Shown here: positions 1-10,254 of the stretch, one piece after another
Position numbering within the stretch: the first letter of the stretch is position 1
How the letters are laid out: each line of letters begins with the position of its first letter
Source: Streptomyces xanthophaeus
GTDB lineage: Bacteria; Actinomycetota; Actinomycetes; Streptomycetales; Streptomycetaceae
Assembly: GCF_030440515.1 (NCBI RefSeq)
Contig: NZ_CP076543.1
Span: 4,963,501-5,027,500 of the forward strand
Reading direction: 5' to 3'
DNA length: 64,000 nt
Made by a program: the position numbers and the translations under genes
Notes under the pieces: model-generated
What the model saw: only the letters and a program-made list of their open reading frames with translations
The model's database searches: none
What the model was told of the DNA's origin: nothing

Positions 1-612
1 GCCCCCGCCGAGCGGCCCGAGGCCGCGCACGAGGACTCGTACAACGAGTACCAGCAGGCCGTCCTGGGCGAGATCGAGAACCTGCGGCAGCTGGCGGCGA
101 TGCTCGCCGATCCCGCGCCGGTCCAGCAGGCGGGGCGGCTGCTCGCGGCCTCGGCCCCGCTGCTGGTGCTCGGGCTGCGGGCGGCCTCCTCCCAGGCGCG
201 CGGGTTCGCGTACTTCGCGTCGAAGGTCCACCCGGACGTACGGCTCCTCGACGAGGGCGGCTCGATGATGGAGGACCGCATCGACGCGGCGGTCTACGAG
301 GGGGCCTCGGCACTGCTCTGCTTCGCGCTGCCCCGCCACCCGCGGGAGGTCGTGGACACGCTGGAGCGCTCCCGGCGGGCCGGCCTCACCGTGGTCACGG
401 TCGCCGAGTCGGCTTTCGCGCCCGTGGCCCGCCACTCGGACCTGCTGATTCCGGCGCAGGTCGGCACCGGGCTGGCCTTCGACACGGCGTGTGCGCCGAT
501 GCTGCTGGGCCGGGTGCTGCTGGAGTCGATGGCGGACGCCCTCCCGGACGCACAGGCCCGCCTGGAGGCCTTCGACGCGCGGGCCGCGGCGCGGGGCCTG
601 TTCGTGGAGTGA
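1..612 (+). CDS. MurR/RpiR-family transcriptional regulator, 3' part (SIS domain)
   Basis: The reading frame is open from the first base of the window, so the N-terminal helix-turn-helix domain lies outside. The visible part is mostly a sugar-isomerase (SIS) domain: an alternating beta/alpha pattern with a serine-rich phosphosugar-type loop (GLRAASSQARG) and a second half containing LLCFALPRHPREVVDT. RpiR-family regulators couple an N-terminal HTH to such an effector-binding SIS domain. Family assignment rests on the SIS half only. The gene lies near the hut genes, and the inverted repeats upstream of hutU (TGAAT-type) resemble sites bound by RpiR proteins, so a role in histidine-utilisation control is plausible but inferred. 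Confidence 0.75.
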   Translation, partial: APAERPEAAHEDSYNEYQQAVLGEIENLRQLAAMLADPAPVQQAGRLLAASAPLLVLGLRAASSQARGFAYFASKVHPDVRLLDEGGSMMEDRIDAAVYEGASALLCFALPRHPREVVDTLERSRRAGLTVVTVAESAFAPVARHSDLLIPAQVGTGLAFDTACAPMLLGRVLLESMADALPDAQARLEAFDARAAARGLFVE

Positions 613-615
613 GCC

Positions 616-1764
616 TCAGCGGTAGTTGAGCTCCGCCAGCTCGGTGGCGAGGCGGTCGCGCAGCGCCGGGATGCGGGCGAGCAGCGGCAGCAGGGCGTTG
701 CGCGCGGCGCGCAGGACCGGGTTCCGGGTGGTCGCGGCCCGGGTCATCCGGTGCGTGAGGGCCACCACGCGCCGGGCGACGGGGCGCCGCCGGGCCTCGT
801 AGCCGTCGAGGTCCCCGGTGGCCAGGGCGCGGCCGAGGGCGTAGCCGTCCTGGATGCCGGTGTTCATGCCCTGACCGCCGGCCGGGCTGTGCACATGGGC
901 CGCGTCCCCGGCGAGCAGCAGCCGTCCGGCGCGGTACCGGTCGGCGACGCGGTGGTGGATCCGGAACCGGGAGGACCAGACGAGTTCGCGGACGGCGGCC
1001 CGGCCGGGGACGCGCTCGTCCATCAGGGCCCGGACGAAGGCGAGGTCCGGTTCGGCGGGGGCCTCGGCGACGGCGGCGACGATCCGGTAGTGCCCTGCGG
1101 GGAGCGGGGCGACCACGGTGGGCCCGTCGGCGCCGAAGGCGAGCGTGACCTCGTGCGGGCCCGGGGCCCAGTCCATGGCCACGTCGGCGAGGACGAAGGA
1201 CTCTCCGTACGCGCTGCCCTCGAAGGCGATGCCGGCGGCCCCGCGGACCACGCTGTGCATCCCGTCGGCGCCGACTGCGTGGGCCGCGCGCAGGGTTTCG
1301 CCGGTGGCGGTGGTGAGGGTGACCCCGTCCGCGTCCTGGGTGACGGAGGTGACCTCGTAGGGGCGGTGGACGTCGCCGCCCAGGGCGCGCAGGCGCGCCA
1401 GGAGCACGGCCTCGGTCTCGTACTGGGGGACCATCAGCGCGTACGGGTGGGCCGTGGGCAGGCCGTCGAAGTCGATCGCGGCGAGCGGGCGGGCGCCGTC
1501 GCGGATCCGGAACCGGGAGACGCGGACGCCGCGGCCGATGAGGTCGCCGGAGAGGGCGCCGCTCGGGTCGAGCTCGTCGAGGACCTCCAGCGTGCGGGCG
1601 TGCACGACGGCGGCGCGGGAGGTGTTGGCGCCCTCGGTCTGCCGGTCGAGGAGGACGAAGTCGATGCCGGCCTCCGCCAGGGTCACGGCGAGGGCGAGGC
1701 CGGTGGGTCCGGCGCCGACGACGGCCACGTCCGTACGGGTCGGGAGTGCGGCGGTGCTGGTCAT
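616..1764 (-). CDS. FAD-dependent monooxygenase (PheA/TetX-like aromatic hydroxylase fold)
   Basis: A 382-residue flavoprotein hydroxylase. The N-terminal dinucleotide-binding motif VAVVGAGPTG (residues 13-22), the mid-protein DG motif (GADG, about 166-169) and the C-terminal FAD ribityl motif LLLAGDAAHVHSPAGGQGMN (about 282-301) are all present in order, which defines the p-hydroxybenzoate hydroxylase-type FAD_binding_3 family. These enzymes use NAD(P)H and O2 to hydroxylate or detoxify aromatic compounds; the substrate here is unknown. The start was chosen at ATG 1764 because GGAGGAGG precedes it by about 6 bases. The gene is divergent from a TetR gene with operator-like boxes between the two, so it is probably the target of that repressor and induced by its own substrate. 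Confidence 0.88.
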   Translation of the reverse strand: MTSTAALPTRTDVAVVGAGPTGLALAVTLAEAGIDFVLLDRQTEGANTSRAAVVHARTLEVLDELDPSGALSGDLIGRGVRVSRFRIRDGARPLAAIDFDGLPTAHPYALMVPQYETEAVLLARLRALGGDVHRPYEVTSVTQDADGVTLTTATGETLRAAHAVGADGMHSVVRGAAGIAFEGSAYGESFVLADVAMDWAPGPHEVTLAFGADGPTVVAPLPAGHYRIVAAVAEAPAEPDLAFVRALMDERVPGRAAVRELVWSSRFRIHHRVADRYRAGRLLLAGDAAHVHSPAGGQGMNTGIQDGYALGRALATGDLDGYEARRRPVARRVVALTHRMTRAATTRNPVLRAARNALLPLLARIPALRDRLATELAELNYR

Positions 1765-1783
1765 ACGAGCCTCCTCCGTCAGG

Positions 1784-1868
1784 CCAACGCTTGTTGGCCA
1801 ACAACTGTTGGTATGAGGGTGCGCCTGTTCCGCTGGTATGTCAACGCTTGTTGGCCTACGCTTGTTGG
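1784..1868. promoter_or_regulatory. Four 14-bp operator-like boxes between FAD monooxygenase and tetR
   Basis: Four copies of a 14-bp box with consensus CCAACrnyTGTTGG occur at 1784-1797, 1798-1811, 1841-1854 and 1855-1868. They form two pairs, and within each pair the boxes abut with no spacer. The second box (CCAACAACTGTTGG) has 6-bp inverted arms; the others match with small deviations. The junction of the first pair also makes the perfect palindrome TTGTTGGCCAACAA (1791-1804). The last box ends two bases before the tetR ATG. The arrangement fits binding sites for the divergently encoded TetR protein controlling both genes. Confidence 0.75.
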
Positions 1869-1869
1869 C

Positions 1870-2427
1870 ATGACGGCGCGACGAACCTCGGACCTGACCA
1901 AGACGGCGATCCTGCGGGCGGCCCGGGAGCGCTTCGCCGCGCAGGGCTACGAGCGCACCACCATCCGCGCCGTCGCGGCGGACGCGGAGATCGACCCGTC
2001 GATGGTCATGCGCTACTTCGGCAGCAAGGAACAGCTCTTCGACGCCGCGCTCGCGGTGGACCTGCGCCTGCCCGACCTGGGCGCCGTGCCGCCCGGGGAG
2101 CTCCCGGCCGCCCTCGTGCGCCACTTCGTGGACCGGTGGGAGGGCGATCCGGCCGACGACGCCCTGCTGGTGCTGCTGCGCTCGGCGGTGACGAACGAGC
2201 AGGCCGCGGCCCGGATGCGGGAGGTGTTCGCGGCGCAGGTCGCCCCGGCGCTGGCGGCGGCCGTCGGCCCGGAGCGGGCCGCGGCCGCGGCGGGCCTGGT
2301 CTCCGCGCAGCTTCTGGGCCTGGCCCTGACCCGCTACCTCCTCCGGCTTCCCGCGGTGGTGGCCCTGACCCCCGAGGGCGTGGTCCAGGGCCTGGCCCCG
2401 GCGCTGGCGGCCACCCTTTGCGCCTGA
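1870..2427 (+). CDS. TetR-family transcriptional regulator
   Basis: A 185-residue protein with a classic N-terminal TetR helix-turn-helix: TKTAILRAARERFAAQGYERTT followed (after a few residues) by AAVA-type helices and MVMRYFGSKEQLFDAAL, residues about 9-60. The C-terminal ligand-binding half is alanine/leucine-rich and shows no specific signature. The chosen start, ATG 1870, gives the normal TetR N-terminus. No convincing Shine-Dalgarno precedes it and an operator-like box ends at 1868, so the mRNA may be leaderless and its transcription blocked directly by its own product. It probably represses itself and the divergent monooxygenase gene; the inducer is unknown. Confidence 0.9.
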   Translation: MTARRTSDLTKTAILRAARERFAAQGYERTTIRAVAADAEIDPSMVMRYFGSKEQLFDAALAVDLRLPDLGAVPPGELPAALVRHFVDRWEGDPADDALLVLLRSAVTNEQAAARMREVFAAQVAPALAAAVGPERAAAAAGLVSAQLLGLALTRYLLRLPAVVALTPEGVVQGLAPALAATLCA

Positions 2428-2472
2428 GGGCCGGGGTCCGCGGCGGAGCCCCGGGGAGGCCCCGCGCAGCGG

Positions 2473-3852
2473 CTACAGCAGGGCGTCACCGTGGGTGCCG
2501 CCCGCTTCGGCCACGATCTCGGCGAGGCGCTGCGCCGGCCTGGCGAGGCGGAAGCGGACCTCGCCCTCCGGGTCCACCGTGAAGCCGTGGACCGCCGGGC
2601 GGGGCAGGCTGTTGTAGCCGTAGTGGGCCGTGAAGAAGTACGCGCCGGTGTCCGGGACGCCGATCAGGTCGCCGGGGGCGAGCCGGGGCAGCTCGCGGGC
2701 GGCCGCGAGCAGGTCCCCGGCGAAGCAGGCCGGGCCCGCGATGTCCTGGGCCACGGGGTCGCCGGTCTTCGGGGCGCCCTTCGCGTCGTAGGGCAGGATC
2801 CGCACCGGCCAGGCCGCCGGGGCGTACGCGGTGCGGGTCGCCACCTGGACCCCGGCGTGGGTGAGCGCGATCGGCCGGGACCCGCTGGTCTTGGTGTACT
2901 CGACCCGCGCCAGGACCAGGCCGTGCTTGGCCAGCAGGGACCGGCCGAACTCCGTGACCAGGCCGTACGAGCCGTCGAACAGGGCGGGGACCGCCTCGCG
3001 CAGGGCGGTCACGTACTGCGCGTGGGTGGGGGTCTCCTCGTCCGAGGCGAAGTTCACCGGCAGGCCGCCGCCGATGTCGAGGGTGTCGACCTGGCGCCGC
3101 CCGGCCGCCGCGTTGATCTCCTCGGCGAGCGCGTGCAGGTCCCGTACGCCTTCCGCGATCAGGGCCAGGGGTACGCCCTGGGAGCCCGAGTGGATGTGCA
3201 GGCGGGTCAGCCACGGCCGGTCCAGGTAGGCCCGTACGAGCCAGGCGCGGGCGCCGGGGTCGCGCAGGGCGATGCCGAACTTCGAGGTCGCGGTGGCCGT
3301 GGACAGGGCGTCGATGGCCCCGGCGCCGGTCTGCGGGTTGATCCTTAGGCCGATCGGGGCCGTCGGGGGCGTGGCCGCCCGGCCGACGAGCGCGTCGAGG
3401 CGTTCCAGCTCCTGGGGGTTGTCGGCGTTCACGGCGATGCCCAGGGCCAGGGCCTCGCGCAGCTCGGCCGGCGTCTTGGCGGGGGAGTCCAGGACGGTCC
3501 GGGCCGCGGGGACGCCCGCCGCCCGGGCCAGCGCCAGCTCCCCGGGGCTGGCCACCTCGCAGCCGAGCCCTGCGTCGGCGAGCAGCCGCAGGACCGGGAC
3601 GAGCGGGGCGGCCTTGACGGCGAAGGCGTGCAGGACGGGGGTGCCGGGCGCGAGGGCGGCCGTGAAGGCGCCGGTGAGGGCGGCGGCGGAGGCCCGGATC
3701 CCGGCGACGTCCAGCAGGCAGGCCAGGGGCTCCGCGCCCTCGCCCCCGCCCACGAGGCCCTGCTCCACGGCGGCCCGTACGGCCAGGTCCCGGCGCTCGG
3801 CGGCGCTCGTGGCGCCGCCCTCGTCCTCCGCGTGTACAGCCATGCCGGCCAT
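2473..3852 (-). CDS. Fold-type III PLP decarboxylase (diaminopimelate/ornithine decarboxylase-like)
   Basis: A 459-residue alanine-racemase-fold decarboxylase. The PLP-binding lysine is in HAFAVKA (Lys80). HIHSGSQG, the glycine-rich phosphate loop DIGGGLPV, and C-terminal GPACFAGD and DTGAYFFTAHYGYNSLPRP match the diaminopimelate decarboxylase active-site motifs, with the usual GPxCESGD written as GPACFAGD. It lacks a lysine-biosynthesis context and diverges from hutU, so it is unlikely to be the housekeeping lysA and may act on another amino acid. The two start candidates are ATG 3852 and ATG 3843, and neither has a strong ribosome-binding site. The shared upstream region carries inverted repeats that could co-regulate it with histidine catabolism. 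Confidence 0.8.
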   Translation of the reverse strand: MAGMAVHAEDEGGATSAAERRDLAVRAAVEQGLVGGGEGAEPLACLLDVAGIRASAAALTGAFTAALAPGTPVLHAFAVKAAPLVPVLRLLADAGLGCEVASPGELALARAAGVPAARTVLDSPAKTPAELREALALGIAVNADNPQELERLDALVGRAATPPTAPIGLRINPQTGAGAIDALSTATATSKFGIALRDPGARAWLVRAYLDRPWLTRLHIHSGSQGVPLALIAEGVRDLHALAEEINAAAGRRQVDTLDIGGGLPVNFASDEETPTHAQYVTALREAVPALFDGSYGLVTEFGRSLLAKHGLVLARVEYTKTSGSRPIALTHAGVQVATRTAYAPAAWPVRILPYDAKGAPKTGDPVAQDIAGPACFAGDLLAAARELPRLAPGDLIGVPDTGAYFFTAHYGYNSLPRPAVHGFTVDPEGEVRFRLARPAQRLAEIVAEAGGTHGDALL

Positions 3853-3886
3853 CCCATCATCCGACAGGGCCGGCCGCAGCTGTTGA

Positions 3887-3925
3887 CTGAATCTATTCAG
3901 GGCGGGAGGATGTGAATAGATTGAC
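3887..3925. promoter_or_regulatory. Paired inverted-repeat operator upstream of hutU
   Basis: CTGAATCTATTCAG at 3887-3900 is an inverted repeat with 6-bp arms. A diverged second copy, GTGAATAGATTGAC, lies at 3912-3925, 25 bp away centre to centre. Across the two, AATCTATTCA (3890-3899) and TGAATAGATT (3913-3922) are perfect reverse complements, and GTTG/CAAC extend the symmetry outward. A TTGACT hexamer at 3883-3888 could be a -35 element for hutU, which would place the operator over the promoter. The binding protein is not identified; the RpiR-type regulator at the left edge is the nearest candidate. Confidence 0.6.
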
Positions 3926-3947
3926 CAACATCGGAGGAGGCACCGCC

Positions 3948-5608
<1,661 letters not shown>

Positions 5609-5612
<4 letters not shown>

Positions 5613-6814
5613 CCTTCCACGACATGTGGGCCGAGCTCGCGCCCATCGGCCGCGACGCCGGCACCGGCGGGTACCGCCGGTACGCCTGGAGCGGGGCCGA
5701 CGCCGACTGCCGGACCTGGTTCCAGGAGCAGGCCGAGGCGCGCGGGCTCACGTACGAGACCGACCGCAACGGCAACCAGTGGGCCTGGCTCGGCGACCCC
5801 CTCGCGGGGGACGCCGTGGTCACCGGCTCGCACCTGGACTCCGTCCCCGACGGCGGGGCCTTCGACGGCCCCCTCGGCGTGGTGTCCTCCTTCGCGGCCC
5901 TGGACGAGCTCCGCAGCAGGGGCGCGGAGTTCTCCAGGCCGCTGGCCATCACCAACTTCGGTGACGAGGAGGGCGCCCGCTTCGGGCTCGCCTGCGTCGG
6001 CTCCCGGCTCGCCGCCGGACAGCTGACCAAGGACAAGGCGTACGAGCTGCGCGACGCCGAGGGCATCTCCCTGCCCCAGGCCATGGAGGCCGCCGGATAC
6101 GACCCCGAGGCCATCGGGGCCGACCCCGAACGCCTCGGCCGTATCGGCGCCTTCGTCGAGCTGCACGTGGAACAGGGCCGCGCCCTGGACCTGTCCGGGG
6201 ACCGGGTCGGCATCGCCTCCGCCATCTGGCCGCACGGCCGCTGGCGGTTCGACTTCCGCGGCGAGGCCAACCACGCCGGCACCACCCGGCTGGTCGACCG
6301 CCGCGACCCGATGCTCACCTACGCGGCGACCGTGCTGGCCGCCCGTACGGAGGCGGCCCTCGCCGGGGCCGTCGCCACCTTCGGGAAGATCTCGGTCGAG
6401 CCCAACGGGGTCAACGCCATCCCCTCGCTCGTGCGCGGCTGGCTCGACTCCCGGGCCGCCGACCAGGCCACCCTCGACACGGTCGTCACGGCCATCGAGA
6501 AGGCCGCCCGCGAGCGCGCCGACCAGGACGGCATCGATCTCGGCATCGTCCGGGAGTCCTTCACCCCGGTCGTCGAGTTCGAGCACGCCCTGCGCGACGA
6601 GATGAACCGGATCCTGGGCGGTTCGGTCCCCGTCCTCGGGACCGGGGCGGGACACGACGCCGGAATCCTCTCCGCCGCCGTCCCGACCGCCATGCTGTTC
6701 GTGCGGAACCCGACCGGCGTCTCCCACTCCCCGCGGGAGTTCGCCGCCGAGGACGACTGCGTGGCCGGTGTCCTCGCCCTCGCCGACGTACTGGAAGGCC
6801 TGGCATGTCGTTGA
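5609..6814 (+). CDS. M20-family amidohydrolase (allantoate amidohydrolase / N-carbamoylase-like), probable N-formylglutamate hydrolase
   Basis: A 401-residue dinuclear metallo-amidohydrolase. Metal ligands are in order: H75 and D77 in [11 protein letters not shown], the bridging Asp in GAFDG (D86), the acid pair in GDEEGARF (E120/E121), H186 in ELHVEQG and H373 in GVSHSP. This is the hydantoinase/carbamoylase (allantoate amidohydrolase) branch of M20. It starts on GTG overlapping the hutU stop and overlaps hutF by 10 bases, so it is translationally coupled inside the histidine operon. HutF produces N-formylglutamate, and no classical HutG is present here. I therefore infer that this enzyme hydrolyses N-formylglutamate to glutamate and formate. 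Generic annotation as allantoate amidohydrolase would be misleading. Confidence 0.85.
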
Positions 6815-8145
6815 CGACGTACTGGCTGGAGCACGCCTGGCTCGGCACCCATGTCGAGCCGGGCGTGGCCCTGGAGGTAACCGCAGACGGGCGGATCGGC
6901 GCCCTGCGCACCGGGGTCGAGACCCCGCCGCCCGGCGCCGAGGTGCTGCGCGGCCTCACCCTCCCCGGGCTGGCCAACGCGCACAGCCACGCCTTCCACC
7001 GGGCCCTGCGCGGCACGGTCCAGGTCGGCTCCGGCACCTTCTGGACCTGGCGCGACCTGATGTACAAGGTCGCCCAGAACCTCACCCCCGACAGCTACTT
7101 CGCGCTCGCCCGCGCCGTCTACGCCGAGATGGCGCTGGCCGGCATCACGAACGTCGGCGAGTTCCACTACGTCCACCACGCGCCCGGCGGCGCCGCGTAC
7201 GCCGACCCGAACGCGATGGGCGAGGCCCTGATCGAGGCCGCCGCCGCGGCCGGCATCCGGATCACGCTCCTGGACACCGCGTACCTGTCCTCGGGCTTCG
7301 GCGAGGCACCCAACAGCCACCAGCTGCGCTTCTCCGACGGCACCGCCGAGGCCTGGGCCGAGCGCGCGAGTGCCCTCAAACCCCGTGAGCACGCCCTGAT
7401 CGGCGCCGCGATCCACTCGGTCCGCGCGGTCCCCGCAGCCGAACTGGCCACCGTGGCCGGCTGGGCCGAGGAGCGCCGGGCGCCCCTGCACGTCCACCTC
7501 TCGGAGCAGACCGCGGAGAACGACGCCTGCCAGGCAGCCCACGGACGCACGCCGACCCAGCTGCTGGCCGACCACGGCGTGCTCGGCCCGCGCACCACCG
7601 GCGTCCACAACACGCACCTCACCGACACGGACATCGCCCTCCTCGGCGGGACCACCACCGGCACCTGCATGTGCCCCACCACCGAACGCGACCTCGCGGA
7701 CGGCATCGGCCCGGCGACCCGCCTCCAGCACGCGGGCAGCCCGCTGTCCCTGGGCAGCGACAGCCACGCCGTGATCGACCTGCTCGAAGAGGCCCGCGCG
7801 ATGGAGCTGAACGAGCGCCTGCGCAGCCGGACCCGGGGCCACTGGACGGCGAACGCCCTGCTCGCCGCCGCCACCGAGGACGGCCACGCCGCTCTCGGGC
7901 GCCCCGACGCGGGCCGCCTGGAGGCGGGCGCGCTCGCGGACTTCACCACGATCGCGCTGGACTCCGTCCGCACGGCGGGCCCGCCGGCGCGGCTGGGTGC
8001 CGAGACGGCGGTGTTCGCCGCCACCGCCGCCGACGTCCGCCACACGGTCGTGGCCGGCCGCCACGTGGTCCGCGACGGCCACCACACCCTGGTCGGCGAC
8101 GTCCCGACGGCCCTGTCCGAGTCCATCGCGGCCCTGCGCCGCTGA
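6805..8145 (+). CDS. hutF: Formimidoylglutamate deiminase
   Basis: A 446-residue amidohydrolase-superfamily enzyme that deiminates N-formimidoyl-L-glutamate to N-formyl-L-glutamate and ammonia. Visible metal and active-site motifs are NAHSHAFHRAL (H60, H62), HVHLSEQT, HNTHLTD and LGSDSHAVIDLLEEARAMEL, which is the HutF pattern. Its presence defines the five-step histidine route rather than direct formamide release by HutG formiminoglutamase. Its ATG lies inside the last codons of the preceding M20 gene, so the two products are made together. A palindromic hairpin separates it from hutI, which may be transcribed together with it or from its own promoter. Confidence 0.92.
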   Translation: MSLTTYWLEHAWLGTHVEPGVALEVTADGRIGALRTGVETPPPGAEVLRGLTLPGLANAHSHAFHRALRGTVQVGSGTFWTWRDLMYKVAQNLTPDSYFALARAVYAEMALAGITNVGEFHYVHHAPGGAAYADPNAMGEALIEAAAAAGIRITLLDTAYLSSGFGEAPNSHQLRFSDGTAEAWAERASALKPREHALIGAAIHSVRAVPAAELATVAGWAEERRAPLHVHLSEQTAENDACQAAHGRTPTQLLADHGVLGPRTTGVHNTHLTDTDIALLGGTTTGTCMCPTTERDLADGIGPATRLQHAGSPLSLGSDSHAVIDLLEEARAMELNERLRSRTRGHWTANALLAAATEDGHAALGRPDAGRLEAGALADFTTIALDSVRTAGPPARLGAETAVFAATAADVRHTVVAGRHVVRDGHHTLVGDVPTALSESIAALRR

Positions 8146-8177
8146 CCGTTTCCTGGGGCACCGCCCCAGACCCCGCG

Positions 8178-8224
8178 CCTCAAACGCCGGCGGGGCTGTA
8201 TTTCAGCCCGTCCGGCGTTTGAGG
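8178..8224. repeat. Streptomyces-type intergenic palindrome
   Basis: CCTCAAACGCCGG (8178-8190) and its exact complement CCGGCGTTTGAGG (8212-8224) form a 13-bp stem, with a further CGGGGCTG/CAGCCCG pairing inside. The same CCGGCGTTTGAGG-type core recurs at other intergenic places in this window. It lies between two co-oriented hut genes and could act as a partial terminator or mRNA-stabilising hairpin. Confidence 0.75.
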
Positions 8225-8265
8225 ACCGGGTCCGGGCAGAGCCCGGTGCTCTGAGAGGAACCCCC

Positions 8266-9444
8266 ATGACCACGACCGCCATCACCAACATCGGCAGCCT
8301 CGTCACCAACGACCCCTCCGTCGGCGACGGAAGCCCCCTCGGCCTGATCGAGAACGCCGCCGTCGTCATCGACGGCGACAAGGTCGCCTGGGTCGGCCCC
8401 GCCGCCGACGCGCCGGCCGCGGACGAGAGCTTCGACGCGCAGGGACGGGCCGTCATCCCCGGCTTCGTCGACTCCCACTCCCACCTCGTCTTCGCCGGTG
8501 ACCGCACCCAGGAGTTCAACGCCCGGATGTCCGGCCGCGCCTACTCCGCCGGCGGCATCCGCACCACCGTCGCCGCCACCCGCGCCGCCACCGACGCGGA
8601 GCTGGAAGCGGGCCTGGTGCGGCACCTCGACGAGGCCCGCCGCCAGGGCACCACCACCTTCGAGACCAAGTCCGGCTACGGCCTCACCGTCGCCGACGAG
8701 GCCCGCGCCCTGCGGATCGCCGCCGCGCACACCGAGGAGGTCACCTACCTCGGCGCGCACATCGTCTCCCCCGACTACGCCGAGGACCCGGCCGGCTACG
8801 TCGACCTCGTCACCGGCGAGATGCTGGCGGCCTGCGCCCCGTACGCCCGCTGGGTGGACGTCTTCTGCGAGAAGGGCGCCTTCGACGGCGACCAGGCCCG
8901 CGCGATCCTCACCGCCGGCGCCGCCGCCGGGCTGATCCCCCGCGTGCACGCCAACCAGCTCTCCTACGGGCCCGGTGTCCAGCTCGCCGTCGAGCTCGAA
9001 GCGGCCTCCGCCGACCACTGCACCCACCTCACCGACGCCGACGTGGACGCCCTCGCGCAGGCGGCCGGCACCACCGTCGCGACCCTGCTGCCCGGCGCCG
9101 AGTTCTCCACGCGCGCCCAGTGGCCCGACGCCCGGCGCCTGATCGACGCGGGCGCCACCGTCGCCCTGTCCACGGACTGCAACCCCGGCTCCTCCTACAC
9201 GAGTTCGATGCCGTTCTGCATCGCGCTCGCCGTCCGTGACATGCGGATGACCCCTGACGAGGCCCTCTGGTCGGCCACCGCCGGCGGCGCCCGCGCCCTG
9301 CGCCGCGAGGACATCGGCCTCGTGGCCCCGGGGGCCCGCGCCGATCTGGCCCTGCTGGACGCCCCGAGCCATGTCCACCTCGCCTACCGGCCGGGCGTAC
9401 CGCTCGTTTCCGGGGTCTGGCAGCGGGGCCGCCGCGTGCACTGA
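8266..9444 (+). CDS. hutI: Imidazolonepropionase
   Basis: A 392-residue amidohydrolase that opens the imidazolone ring of 4-imidazolone-5-propionate to give N-formimidoyl-L-glutamate, the substrate of HutF. Motifs are [13 protein letters not shown] (metal-binding H71, H73), [34 protein letters not shown] and the terminal metal Asp region [15 protein letters not shown]. These are all diagnostic of HutI. AGAGGAA precedes the ATG at suitable spacing. It follows hutF after a 120-base gap with a strong hairpin, so its expression may differ from that of the upstream three genes. Confidence 0.96.
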   Translation: MTTTAITNIGSLVTNDPSVGDGSPLGLIENAAVVIDGDKVAWVGPAADAPAADESFDAQGRAVIPGFVDSHSHLVFAGDRTQEFNARMSGRAYSAGGIRTTVAATRAATDAELEAGLVRHLDEARRQGTTTFETKSGYGLTVADEARALRIAAAHTEEVTYLGAHIVSPDYAEDPAGYVDLVTGEMLAACAPYARWVDVFCEKGAFDGDQARAILTAGAAAGLIPRVHANQLSYGPGVQLAVELEAASADHCTHLTDADVDALAQAAGTTVATLLPGAEFSTRAQWPDARRLIDAGATVALSTDCNPGSSYTSSMPFCIALAVRDMRMTPDEALWSATAGGARALRREDIGLVAPGARADLALLDAPSHVHLAYRPGVPLVSGVWQRGRRVH

Positions 9445-9514
9445 CGAACGGTCAATCCCGGGTTGTCCTTTGTCTTCCCTCCGTAAGCGCCCGGGCTTAC
9501 CTTGAGCCACCGAT

Positions 9515-9529
9515 CTGATGTGTCGTCAG
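9515..9529. promoter_or_regulatory. Inverted repeat upstream of the surface-protein operon
   Basis: CTGATGTGTCGTCAG has 6-bp arms (CTGATG/CGTCAG) with one mismatch around a TGT centre and lies 29 bases before the GTG of the first surface-protein gene. Position and symmetry suit an operator or a 5'-UTR hairpin. There is no independent evidence for the bound factor. Confidence 0.35.
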
Positions 9530-9557
9530 TTTTCTGTGGCCCGAGGGGAAGACGAAG

Positions 9558-10238
9558 GTGTCCGACCGCAAACGCTCCACCGCGCTCGCGCTGGCCTCCG
9601 CGCTGGCCGGATCGGCGGTGCTGTTCACCGCCCCCGCGGCCCATGCCGCAGTCGTCGACGTCGCCTACGACTGCAAGACCCCGATCGGGGACAAGTCGGC
9701 GGTGTCGCCCATCGACATCAAGGCCGTCAAGGAGGGCGACGGCTACAAGCTGACGATGTCCTTCCAGAAGGGCGTCTCGTCCAGCCCCATCGAACTCGGC
9801 AAGGGTGCGATGAACCCCAGCGCCGTCATCCTCGTCGACGGCGCCGAGAAGGTGTCCGTACCGGTCTCGGGCCCGCCCAACCCGGAGGCCGTGCCCCCGG
9901 ACACACCCATCAAGATCACCGACCTCTCGGGCACGTACACGCCCAAGAAGAGCGGCAAGGTCACCTTCACCGCCGGGGTGCTCACCATCATGGCGATGAG
10001 CACCACGACGACCTGCACCCCCGGCAACAGCCCGAAGCCCTCCCTGGAGCTGGACGTCACGGCGCCCGGCGGCGGCGGGAACACGCAGTCCGGCGCCGAC
10101 ACCACCGGCGACACCCTCCCGCAGACCGGGCCCACCGATTCCGCCCTGGCCCTCGGCACCCTCGGCGGCACCGTGCTGCTCTCCGGCGCCGTCGGCGTGC
10201 TCTGGCTGACCCGGCGCGGCCGGCGGGCCGGGTCCTGA
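9558..10238 (+). CDS. Secreted protein with LPXTG-type sortase signal
   Basis: A 226-residue exported protein. Residues 1-31 are a signal peptide (basic SDRKR, hydrophobic core, cleavage after AAHA). The ectodomain (about 32-170) contains two cysteines (DYDCKT-like CK and TCTPG) and ends in SLELDVT. The C-terminus is a textbook cell-wall sorting signal: LPQTG at about 187, a hydrophobic helix, then RRGRR. It should be attached to peptidoglycan by a sortase not encoded here. The ectodomain is recognisably homologous to the domain found in the fourth gene of this operon (VDVAYDC vs VEVAFDC; DLSGTYTPKKSGKVTF vs DMTGTYKPGKSGKVTL). Function unknown. Confidence 0.8.
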   Translation: MSDRKRSTALALASALAGSAVLFTAPAAHAAVVDVAYDCKTPIGDKSAVSPIDIKAVKEGDGYKLTMSFQKGVSSSPIELGKGAMNPSAVILVDGAEKVSVPVSGPPNPEAVPPDTPIKITDLSGTYTPKKSGKVTFTAGVLTIMAMSTTTTCTPGNSPKPSLELDVTAPGGGGNTQSGADTTGDTLPQTGPTDSALALGTLGGTVLLSGAVGVLWLTRRGRRAGS

Positions 10239-10254
10239 ACGGAGCACCCCGGTC

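Noticed and set aside
751..1869. Long plus-strand open frame running into tetR
   Set aside because: It is the antisense shadow of the FAD monooxygenase with no homology; TetR similarity begins only at ATG 1870.
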